Positions 1 to 6,318 of a DNA stretch of 10,378 nt are shown here, in pieces. The notes under the pieces are model-generated. The model had not been told where the DNA came from, searched no databases, and saw only the letters and a program-made list of their open reading frames with translations. This DNA comes from Chloroflexota bacterium (GTDB lineage: Bacteria; Chloroflexota; Limnocylindria; QHBO01), in contig VBJP01000118.1 in assembly GCA_005880165.1 (NCBI GenBank), forward strand, positions 1-10,378, read 5' to 3'. The translations under genes and the position numbers were made by a program. Within the stretch, counting starts at the first letter, position 1, and each line of letters begins with the position of its first letter.

Positions 1-1
1 C

Positions 2-904
2 ACGGATCCGGCACGCAACATCTACTGGGGCGTCACGTCGAAGCTGACCACCCAGCTGAACGGCGGCGGCGAGCGGCGGCACGCGGGTGTCAAGACCGGG
101 ACCACCAACAACTTCCGGGACGTCACGACCTTCGGCTACCTGCCCGGCAGCATCGTTACTGGCGTCTGGATGGGCAACAACAACCAGCAGGCGATGGCCG
201 ACAACCTCTTCGCCGCCACGGGTCCGCTCTACCTCTGGCACGAGTTCATGAACCTGGCGATCAACAAGCCATGGGACTGGAACGGCAAGAAGATCGTGCC
301 CCAGACCGATTTCCCACAGCCGAATGGGGTCACCATGACCTCCGTCTGTCGGTGGACTGGGCTCGCGCCAAGCCCGGCCTGTGGTCGCACGGTCACCGTT
401 CCGTTCCTCGACGGCACCCAACCCCAGACCGATGACTCCTGGTCGAACGGCTGTCTCGACCTGGTGAAGTTCGTCCGGGAGCAGGGACGTCCCGACGCGT
501 GGGCGACCGCCGCCAAGACCTTCGAGGACCGGATCGTCAACGGCCAATGGGGCTCCTCCGGCAACATCAAGGACCCCAACGCGGATCCAGCCAAGCTGAA
601 GTATCCGATCGCGCCGATTCCCGGCGAGCGTGGCTTCCCGGCCCTGTGCGGCGTGCGGGTCGCGACACCGCATCCGTCGAGAACGCCGAATCCGAAACAC
701 TCCCGCGCGCCTGCGCCGTCCGGCTCGCTGCCGATCTGCATTCCGACGCGGAAGGTGACCTGCCCGCCACAGCCCGGCGCGACCGCCGCTTCCCCGTCTG
801 ATGGCACCGGCTCCGGCGTCCCGATCACCTTGTTTGCCATTCCAGCCATCGCCGGCGCCATCCCGTATCTGCGCAGGTACCTGGCCCGGGTTCATCGCCG
901 CTGA
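2..904 (+). CDS. Class A penicillin-binding protein (PBP1A-type transglycosylase/transpeptidase), C-terminal part only
   Basis: The gene runs in from the left edge; 300 codons of its 3' end are visible. It would cross-link (and, in its missing N-terminal part, polymerise) peptidoglycan outside the cytoplasmic membrane. The KTGTT box of the penicillin-binding transpeptidase fold is at visible residues 31-35, followed by the typical run FRDVTTFGYLPG and GVWMGNNN. The SxxK and SxN motifs lie upstream of the window. After the transpeptidase domain comes the family's usual Cys-containing segment (VCRWTGLAPSPAC, residues about 115-127, and a further Cys at 151). Then there is a Pro/Ser/Thr-rich stretch (about 215-270) with three more cysteines. 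The protein ends in a hydrophobic segment (about 273-290) and a basic tail (RRYLARVHRR). Class A PBPs are normally anchored at the N-terminus, so this possible second membrane anchor is unusual. The family call is secure; the role of the tail is unknown. Confidence 0.9.
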   Translation, partial: TDPARNIYWGVTSKLTTQLNGGGERRHAGVKTGTTNNFRDVTTFGYLPGSIVTGVWMGNNNQQAMADNLFAATGPLYLWHEFMNLAINKPWDWNGKKIVPQTDFPQPNGVTMTSVCRWTGLAPSPACGRTVTVPFLDGTQPQTDDSWSNGCLDLVKFVREQGRPDAWATAAKTFEDRIVNGQWGSSGNIKDPNADPAKLKYPIAPIPGERGFPALCGVRVATPHPSRTPNPKHSRAPAPSGSLPICIPTRKVTCPPQPGATAASPSDGTGSGVPITLFAIPAIAGAIPYLRRYLARVHRR

Positions 905-921
905 CAAGCGGGGACGCCGGG

Positions 922-939
922 CGGCGCGGAGCGGCGCCG
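922..939. repeat. Small GC-rich inverted repeat between the PBP gene and glgC
   Basis: CGGCGC (922-927) and GCGCCG (934-939) can pair around a 6-base loop. The repeat lies between the PBP stop codon and the glgC -10 box. It could be a weak terminator stem for the PBP gene, but no T-run follows and the region is very GC-rich, so chance is a real alternative. Confidence 0.25.
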
Positions 940-945
940 TAGAAT
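940..945 (+). promoter_or_regulatory. Putative -10 box (TAGAAT) for leaderless glgC transcription
   Basis: TAGAAT matches the bacterial -10 consensus TANNNT and stands out in a GC-rich gap. Only six bases separate it from the GTG start at 952, so transcription would begin at or within a base of the start codon, as in leaderless mRNAs. No Shine-Dalgarno lies before the GTG, which fits. No convincing -35 box was found at 16-18 bases upstream. Confidence 0.55.
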
Positions 946-951
946 CGGCGG

Positions 952-2235
952 GTGCCGTCGGTGCTGACACTCATCCTCGCCGGAGGCGAGGGCGAGCGCC
1001 TCTCGATCCTGTCCCAGGTGCGCGCCAAGCCCGGAGTGCCATTTGGGGGCAAGTACCGGATCATCGACTTCGCTCTGAGCAATGCGGTCAACTCGGGCCT
1101 CAACGACGTCGCGGTGCTGACGCAGTACGCGCCACGCTCGCTGATGGACCACATCGGCCTTGGGAGACCCTGGGACCTCGACCGGTCACGCGGCGGGGTG
1201 AGCCTGCTCCAGCCCTACCTCGGGCGGGGTAGGGCGCGCGAGTGGTACCGGGGCACCGCAGACGCGGTCCTGCAGAACATCGACTTCGTCACTGACCGAT
1301 CGCCGGAGGCGATCCTGGTGCTGGCCGGCGATCACGTCTACAAGATGGACTATCGGCCCTTCCTCGAGCTCCATCGCTCGAAGGGCGCGGACATCACCGT
1401 CGCCATCAGGACGGTGCCCATCGAGGAGGCGCATCGGTTCGGGATCCTCGACGTGGACCCCGACGGGCGCGTCAACGCGTTCATCGAGAAGCCTCCCAAT
1501 CCGCCGTCGAACCTGGTGAGCATGGGCGTCTACGTCTTCTCGCTGCCTGCCCTGCTACAGGAGCTCACCCCCGAGCGCATCGACTTCGGTCGCGACGTGC
1601 TTCCGGCCATGGTCAACGCGGGTCGCCGGGTCTATGCCTACGAGTACGGCGGATACTGGGAGGATGTCGGGACGGTGGAGAGCTACTGGCGAGCGAACCT
1701 CGACCTGCTTTCAGACCATCCGGGCATCAACCTCTTCGACCGGCCGTGGCTGATCTACACCAAGAGCGAGGAGCGCGCACCGGCGCTGATTGGTCCGGAC
1801 GCCAATGTCGAGCGCAGCATGGTCAGCCATGGCTGCGTCATCCACGGCACCGTAGTGCACAGCGTCCTGTCGCCGGGTGTCACCGTCGAGCATGGAGCCG
1901 TGGTGCGCGACTCGATCGTGATGTTCGACACCGTGGTGCGCGAGCGCGCCGTGCTCGACAGGGCGATCGTCGACAAGGACTGCGAGATCGGGCAGGGTGC
2001 CACCGTCGGCTCCGGCGACGACCTGCGGCCGAACCGGCGCGAGCCTGAGCGCCTCTACTCGGGCCTGACGCTGGTGGGCAAGCGGGCGCAGGTTCCGGCC
2101 GGCGTGCAGATTGGGCGCAACTGCCGAATCGATCCCGGCGTCCGCCGCGAGGACTTCCGCCGCAAGCGGCTGATCCGATCCGGCGAGACGGTGACGCATG
2201 GTCGCGACCTCCCGGTGTTGGCCCCCCAGTCGTGA
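952..2235 (+). CDS. glgC: Glucose-1-phosphate adenylyltransferase (ADP-glucose pyrophosphorylase)
   Basis: The cytoplasmic enzyme makes ADP-glucose and pyrophosphate from glucose-1-phosphate and ATP, the committed step of bacterial glycogen synthesis. The 427-residue product is close to the usual length of about 420-430. The N-terminal nucleotidyltransferase domain shows LILAGGEGERL (7-17), then RAKPGVPFGGKYRIIDF (24-40), WYRGTADAVLQN (98-109), AGDHVYKMDY (125-134), FIEKP (177-181) and YWEDVGTVESYW (235-246). From about residue 280 the hydrophobic-hexad pattern of a left-handed beta-helix follows (VERSMVSHGCVIHGTVVHS and similar), the oligomerisation and allosteric domain. The GTG start at 952 is chosen because the conserved strand begins at once after it and a -10 box lies just before. 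No other gene of glycogen synthesis is in the window. The stop codon overlaps the next gene's start in GTGA, so the two are probably co-translated. A related sugar-phosphate nucleotidyltransferase is possible but less likely. Confidence 0.93.
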   Translation: MPSVLTLILAGGEGERLSILSQVRAKPGVPFGGKYRIIDFALSNAVNSGLNDVAVLTQYAPRSLMDHIGLGRPWDLDRSRGGVSLLQPYLGRGRAREWYRGTADAVLQNIDFVTDRSPEAILVLAGDHVYKMDYRPFLELHRSKGADITVAIRTVPIEEAHRFGILDVDPDGRVNAFIEKPPNPPSNLVSMGVYVFSLPALLQELTPERIDFGRDVLPAMVNAGRRVYAYEYGGYWEDVGTVESYWRANLDLLSDHPGINLFDRPWLIYTKSEERAPALIGPDANVERSMVSHGCVIHGTVVHSVLSPGVTVEHGAVVRDSIVMFDTVVRERAVLDRAIVDKDCEIGQGATVGSGDDLRPNRREPERLYSGLTLVGKRAQVPAGVQIGRNCRIDPGVRREDFRRKRLIRSGETVTHGRDLPVLAPQS

Positions 2236-2810
2236 ATGGTGCCGTCCCGCCGCCGATCGACGCATGGCTCAGGGAGCTGGAGGTCGAGGTGGTCGGGGCG
2301 TCCGGGGTTCCGGATTCAGAGGCGATCAGCCGGGACGTGGTGCTGGACGGGGAACGCCGCTTCGACCTGCGGGTGACGATCGCCTGGGTGGCGGGGATTG
2401 GCATCTCTCTGTGGGCGTACTACGGCCTGGAGGCGATGGAGATTCCCAGGCGCGTCCTCCACCGCATGCTCCGTGCGAATTTCGACTACCCGTTCGTGAA
2501 GTTCGCGATGACCGACGACGACAGGCCGATGCTGGTGACCGAGCTGCCGGCGTCGGCGATGAGTCGCGAGGAGCTGGCACGCGGGCTGGTGCGACTGACG
2601 ATCGTCGCCGATCGACTGCTCGAAGAGACCGCCTCCGCGGTCGCGGATCGCGCGTTGCTCCCCGATTGGAGCGGGCGCATGCCGCGCAACCCGCGCCTGC
2701 TCGCGGCGCACAGGATGGAGCTCGAGGGCGAGATGCCGCTCTGGCAGCCGCCGCTCCCGAGCCGCCCGCGACGCAACCTGTTGGGCTGGCTGCGCGGCAG
2801 CCCCCCATGA
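2232..2810 (+). CDS. YbjN-like domain protein (type III secretion chaperone-like fold)
   Basis: The 192-residue protein has no signal peptide and is probably cytoplasmic. The central region resembles the YbjN family: an early beta-rich part (about 30-55), then a helix and strands with HRMLLRANFDYPFVKF-like spacing (about 77-92), DRPMLVTELP (about 97-106) and an amphipathic helix (SREELARGLVRLTIVADRLL, about 111-130). The Pro/Arg-rich C-terminus looks disordered. In actinobacteria a YbjN-domain gene of similar size lies next to mshA, a sugar-nucleotide glycosyltransferase gene (Rv0487 beside Rv0486 in Mycobacterium tuberculosis); here it adjoins glgC. The start is GTG at 2232, overlapping the glgC stop by four bases, with no strong Shine-Dalgarno, so translation probably depends on ribosomes finishing glgC. 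Its end overlaps the next start in ATGA. YbjN-like proteins are not enzymes; a chaperone or adaptor role would be inference. The family assignment rests on pattern, not a search. Confidence 0.68.
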   Translation: MNGAVPPPIDAWLRELEVEVVGASGVPDSEAISRDVVLDGERRFDLRVTIAWVAGIGISLWAYYGLEAMEIPRRVLHRMLRANFDYPFVKFAMTDDDRPMLVTELPASAMSREELARGLVRLTIVADRLLEETASAVADRALLPDWSGRMPRNPRLLAAHRMELEGEMPLWQPPLPSRPRRNLLGWLRGSPP

Positions 2811-4798
2811 GCGAGCCCCTCCCCACCAGGCGCTCCGGCTGGAGGCGGATCGGCGCTGTGGCGTGCGCGGCCGCAGTCGTCGCGGCCGTGAGCGTGGGCG
2901 CGCCCGCTCGCGCCTCGGCTCCTTACGTGCTGCGCACGAATGCGGTCTACCGCATTGACCCTGCGGCTGGAGCTGCCGGCGTCACGGTTTCGGTCACCTT
3001 CACCAGCACCACGCCCGATCCCCCGGGGGGATTCAGCAGCTTTCGCAGCGTGCCCCTTACGTTGCAGGCGGATGTCAGCAACGTTGTGGCGCACGACCGC
3101 GCGGGTTCGCTTCGGGTCATCCTGGCGCGTCAGGCATCGCGCACGGTGGCCACCGTCGCGCTGCGCGCGCCCCTTCGTTATCGGCGATCCGCGAGCTTCA
3201 CGATGACGTATCGGCTTGCGGACGGCGCCGATCCACACGTCCGAGTCCGAGCCTCGTCACTGATGGTCCCCATCTGGGGCTTCGGAACGTCGTCAACGGT
3301 GTCTGTCCATCTGCCGGCGGGCTACGAATCGCGGGTCAGCGGGGGACCGCTCGCCACCACGATGCAGCAGGGTGCGGTCGTCCTGAGCAGCGGAACGATC
3401 CGCGACCCGTCCAGCTGGTCGGCACTGCTGGTCGCCGCTCGATCCACCGAGTACGTGACGGTGAGCCGCAGCGTTGCGCTGGACGGCGGCACGGTCGATC
3501 TGCAGGTCCGGTCCTTCGTCGACGACCGTGCGTGGGGAGCGTCCACCCTCGACCTCGCTGGGGAGGCCCTTCCAGCCCTGCAGCAAGCCGTCGGCCTGCC
3601 GTATCTCGGTGTCGGGCCGCTGGTGATTACCGAGTCGTTGCCGTCGGGCATAGGCATACTGGCGGAGCCGGCAAGCGGGGCGCAGGAGATCGCAGTCGCC
3701 TTCGATGCGACACCATTCACCGTCCTCCATCAGCTGGCGCATGTCTGGGTGGGGACCGGGTTCGCGTCCGAGCGATGGATCCGCGAGGGTCTCGCCTCGC
3801 ACCTGGCCGCGATCGCGGCGCGCAAGCTGCAGATCCCCGCTCCGGCACGCGCCGCAGGCGACGCACCGCCCAGTCAGGCGGCAGCTATTGCTCTCGCCAC
3901 GTGGAGCCCGGCGGGCCAGCTGAGCGCGGCGAATCCGGCCATCGATGCCTGGGCTTACGCAGCCTCATGGACGTTCGTCGACGAGCTTGCGGCCTCGCTG
4001 GGTGAGGCTCGGCTCACGCTGGTCCTGCAGCGGGTGGCACGGGGCGTCCCCGCGTACGACACCGCTGCCGCAGATGGCACTGCCTCAACATCCGTGCAGT
4101 TCCAGCCGGTCGATTCGCGCCGGTTTCTCGACCAGGTCGAGGAGGTGGGCGGCGGTCAGCCTGCCCTTGACGCATTCCGTGCCCGCGTATTTCCGTCCAG
4201 CGCGCGAGCCTTGCTGGATCTGCGCTCTCGGACTCGCGCTGCCTACACGACCCTCCTGGCGGCCGCCGGCGAGTGGGGTCCTCCTGAGCCGATCCGGCGC
4301 GCGATGGAAGGTTGGCGGTTCGACGAGGCGCTCGTCTCGATTGCCCATGCCCAACGTTGGCTGAACGATCGCGACCGGCTTCTCGTTGCGGCTCGCCGGG
4401 CCGGTCTCTCCACCCCGGACCGCCTGGCGATGCGGTGGCGCTCGGATGGCGGCGATGACGTGGCACGCCGCGAGCTCAACGCCGAAGCGGCGTTTCTCCA
4501 GGCGTACATCGGCGCAGGAGGGCGAATCGACGGACCGAATCCCATCGAGAGCCTGGGGCTTCTGTGGGGCTCGGAGCCGCGCGCGGTCCTCGCCGGGGCA
4601 GCTGGCCTATACGCAGGCGGAGACCTGGATGCCGCCGCCGCCGCGATCGATCGAGCCCTCTCCGTCGACGCGGGCGCGCAGGGTGCCGGCGTGGTACGGC
4701 TGGCGGCGGGGCTTGCCGCGCTGTCCGTGCTGGCAGCCGGGCTTTTGCTGGCGCTTCGACGTCTGCGCCGATTGGTGCCTTCCCTCGCCCGTTCCTAG
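2807..4798 (+). CDS. Exported, membrane-anchored gluzincin-type (M1-like) peptidase homologue with altered zinc motif
   Basis: The 663-residue product has a signal peptide: basic TRRSGWRR, hydrophobic core about 15-31, likely cleavage after ARASA at residue 38. A C-terminal membrane helix (about 632-650) is followed by a basic RRLRR tail, so the bulk should sit outside the membrane. Residues about 40-230 look like a beta-sandwich, as in the N-domain of M1-type peptidases. A gluzincin-like core follows with HQLAHVW (308-314) and REGLASHLA (E327). In active gluzincins the motif is HExxH with a downstream Glu; here both His and the third-ligand Glu are kept but the catalytic Glu is Gln309. A largely helical domain fills about 380-630, with a TPR-like stretch before the membrane helix. 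The frame is open well upstream, but the ATG at 2807 is chosen because the signal peptide starts there and it overlaps the YbjN-like stop in ATGA. Zinc binding may persist without peptidase activity; substrate or partner is unknown. Confidence 0.72.
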   Translation: MSEPLPTRRSGWRRIGAVACAAAVVAAVSVGAPARASAPYVLRTNAVYRIDPAAGAAGVTVSVTFTSTTPDPPGGFSSFRSVPLTLQADVSNVVAHDRAGSLRVILARQASRTVATVALRAPLRYRRSASFTMTYRLADGADPHVRVRASSLMVPIWGFGTSSTVSVHLPAGYESRVSGGPLATTMQQGAVVLSSGTIRDPSSWSALLVAARSTEYVTVSRSVALDGGTVDLQVRSFVDDRAWGASTLDLAGEALPALQQAVGLPYLGVGPLVITESLPSGIGILAEPASGAQEIAVAFDATPFTVLHQLAHVWVGTGFASERWIREGLASHLAAIAARKLQIPAPARAAGDAPPSQAAAIALATWSPAGQLSAANPAIDAWAYAASWTFVDELAASLGEARLTLVLQRVARGVPAYDTAAADGTASTSVQFQPVDSRRFLDQVEEVGGGQPALDAFRARVFPSSARALLDLRSRTRAAYTTLLAAAGEWGPPEPIRRAMEGWRFDEALVSIAHAQRWLNDRDRLLVAARRAGLSTPDRLAMRWRSDGGDDVARRELNAEAAFLQAYIGAGGRIDGPNPIESLGLLWGSEPRAVLAGAAGLYAGGDLDAAAAAIDRALSVDAGAQGAGVVRLAAGLAALSVLAAGLLLALRRLRRLVPSLARS

Positions 4799-4835
4799 GC
4801 TCTACCCGGGTGCCGCCATCGTCGGGACCCACTGC

Positions 4836-4841
4836 TACACT
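4836..4841 (+). promoter_or_regulatory. Putative -10 box (TACACT) for leaderless nicotinate phosphoribosyltransferase mRNA
   Basis: TACACT fits TANNNT and ends eight bases before the ATG at 4850, which places the transcription start at or next to the A of the start codon. No Shine-Dalgarno is present in the 51-base gap, which supports a leaderless transcript. No clear -35 box is visible at normal spacing. Confidence 0.5.
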
Positions 4842-4849
4842 GCCGGGCC

Positions 4850-5911
4850 ATGACCTCCGACGCCGTCTCCGCGGAGCGCCGACTCCGCCCGAGCACGCCG
4901 CCGTTCCAGCCGGCCGCGGACGTCCTGTCGGGCGAGACGGCCGATGTCTACTTCGAGCGCACGCGCCGGATCCTGGCTACGGAGGGCCTCGACCCGGTGG
5001 TGACCATGGAGATCTTCTGCCGTGCGGACGCCATCCTGTGCGGGGCCCAGGAGGCCATCGCCTACCTCCGGGAGATCCTCGGCAACGGCAAGCGCCTGGA
5101 TCCCTCGCCGGTCGTCGAATCACTGCACGACGGTGACGCGATCGCCTCGAAAGAGGTCGTCATGCGGATCAACGCCCGTTACTCGGCGTTCGGGCTGTAC
5201 GAGACCGCCATCCTCGGGATCCTCTCGCAGTCCACCGGTTGGGCGACCGCCGCACGGCGGGTGGTGGACGCGGCGGCACCGATCCCGGTGATCGGCTTCG
5301 GTGCACGCCATGTCCATCCCTCGATCGCCGATCAGATGGACTACGCCAGCGTCGTCGGCGGATGCATCGGCGCTTCGACGCCTGCCGGGGCACGGCTGGC
5401 AGGCCTGGCGCCGACCGGCACCATGCCGCACGCCATGGTCCTCATCTTCGGGGACACGGTGCGGGCCATGGAGGCCTTCGACCGCGACGTGGAGCCCGAG
5501 GTTCCCCGCATCGCGCTGGTCGACACGTTCAAGGACGAGGCGGAGGAGTCACTGCGGGTGGCCGACGCGCTCGGTGAACGGCTGTGGGGGGTGCGCCTCG
5601 ACACGCCTTCCGAGCGCGGACGGGTCACCGCCGACCTGGTCAAGGAGGTCCGCGCTCGCCTCGATCTCGCTGGGCACGAGCACGTGCGCATCGTGGTTTC
5701 GGGAGGCATCGACCTCGAACGCATCGCCTATTTCAAGGAGGCGGCAGCGCCCATCGACTCGTTCGCCGTGGGCTCCGCGATCAGCGACGCCAGCCCAATC
5801 GACTTCACGGGAGATCTGAAGGAGATCGAGGGACGGCCTATCGCGAAGCGTGGCCGCATCCCCGGGCGAACCGAGAACAAGCGTCTCGAGCGGATTGAGC
5901 TGATCCCGTAG
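4850..5911 (+). CDS. Nicotinate phosphoribosyltransferase
   Basis: The cytoplasmic enzyme joins nicotinate to PRPP to give nicotinate mononucleotide, feeding the Preiss-Handler route to NAD. The 353-residue product matches the short form of the family found in archaea and many Chloroflexota and Actinobacteria, shorter than E. coli PncB. Conserved landmarks are SGETADVYFERT (about 27-38), EIFCRADAILCG (about 54-65), YETAILGILSQSTGWATAAR (about 118-137), FGARHVHPS (about 149-157), GGCIGASTPAGARL (about 169-182), GTMPHA (about 190-195), VDTFKDEAEE (about 223-232), LDTPSERG (about 250-257), VSGGID (about 282-287) and the C-terminal KRGRIPG. All parts of the phosphoribosyl-binding barrel appear intact. 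A quinolinate phosphoribosyltransferase is less likely because of the GTMPHA and DTFKDE signatures. The ATG at 4850 is set by the -10 box close upstream. The following TPR gene starts five bases after its stop, so the two probably share a transcript. Confidence 0.9.
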   Translation: MTSDAVSAERRLRPSTPPFQPAADVLSGETADVYFERTRRILATEGLDPVVTMEIFCRADAILCGAQEAIAYLREILGNGKRLDPSPVVESLHDGDAIASKEVVMRINARYSAFGLYETAILGILSQSTGWATAARRVVDAAAPIPVIGFGARHVHPSIADQMDYASVVGGCIGASTPAGARLAGLAPTGTMPHAMVLIFGDTVRAMEAFDRDVEPEVPRIALVDTFKDEAEESLRVADALGERLWGVRLDTPSERGRVTADLVKEVRARLDLAGHEHVRIVVSGGIDLERIAYFKEAAAPIDSFAVGSAISDASPIDFTGDLKEIEGRPIAKRGRIPGRTENKRLERIELIP

Positions 5912-5916
5912 CGCGC

Positions 5917-6318
5917 ATGGCTCCGCATCCAGGCGACCGCAGCGATCCGGGCGAGCGCGACTCCGCCTACGAGCTCTTTCGACGTGGCTCGAAGCTCCTC
6001 GAGCAGCGTCATCCAGCGGCGGCAGCAGTCGTGCTCGAACGAGCCAGCCATCTCGAGCCGGGTAAGGCGTCCATCCTCGAGGCGCTCGGCCAGGCATACT
6101 TTAACCAGGGCGCTCATGCGCTCGCCGCCGAGCGCTTCCGCGAGATCGTGGATCGGGATCCGCTGGCCCATTACGCGCACTTCGGGCTCGGTCTCTCGGA
6201 GGCTCGCCTCGGCCATCCGCGCCTCGCCCGGCGCCACCTGCGCATGGCCGTGCGCCTCAAGCCGGAGAGCGATGACTATCGCCGCGCGCTCGAGCGTTTC
6301 GAGGGCGAGGCTGCCTGA
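5917..6318 (+). CDS. Small tetratricopeptide-repeat (TPR) protein
   Basis: The 133-residue product consists almost wholly of about three TPR units. The first is around residues 14-47 (AYELFRRGSKLLEQ, then AVVLERASHLEPGK), the second around 48-81 (ILEALGQAYFNQG, then AAERFREIVDRDP) and the third around 82-116 (AHFGLGLSEARLG, then ARRHLRMAVRLKPES). The helix pairs end in the usual Pro. There is no signal peptide or membrane helix, so it should be a cytoplasmic protein-binding scaffold. The partner is not shown by the sequence. The ATG lies five bases after the nicotinate phosphoribosyltransferase stop, with no clear Shine-Dalgarno, so it likely depends on that gene's transcript and perhaps its translation. 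Its last 43 bases overlap the convergent topoisomerase remnant on the other strand. Confidence 0.8.
   Translation: MAPHPGDRSDPGERDSAYELFRRGSKLLEQRHPAAAAVVLERASHLEPGKASILEALGQAYFNQGAHALAAERFREIVDRDPLAHYAHFGLGLSEARLGHPRLARRHLRMAVRLKPESDDYRRALERFEGEAA

Noticed and set aside
2198..2806. N-terminal extension of the peptidase-like gene, sharing its open frame
   Set aside because: It overlaps the YbjN-like gene in another frame, reads as Arg/Gly-rich noise, and would bury the signal peptide that starts at the ATG at 2807.
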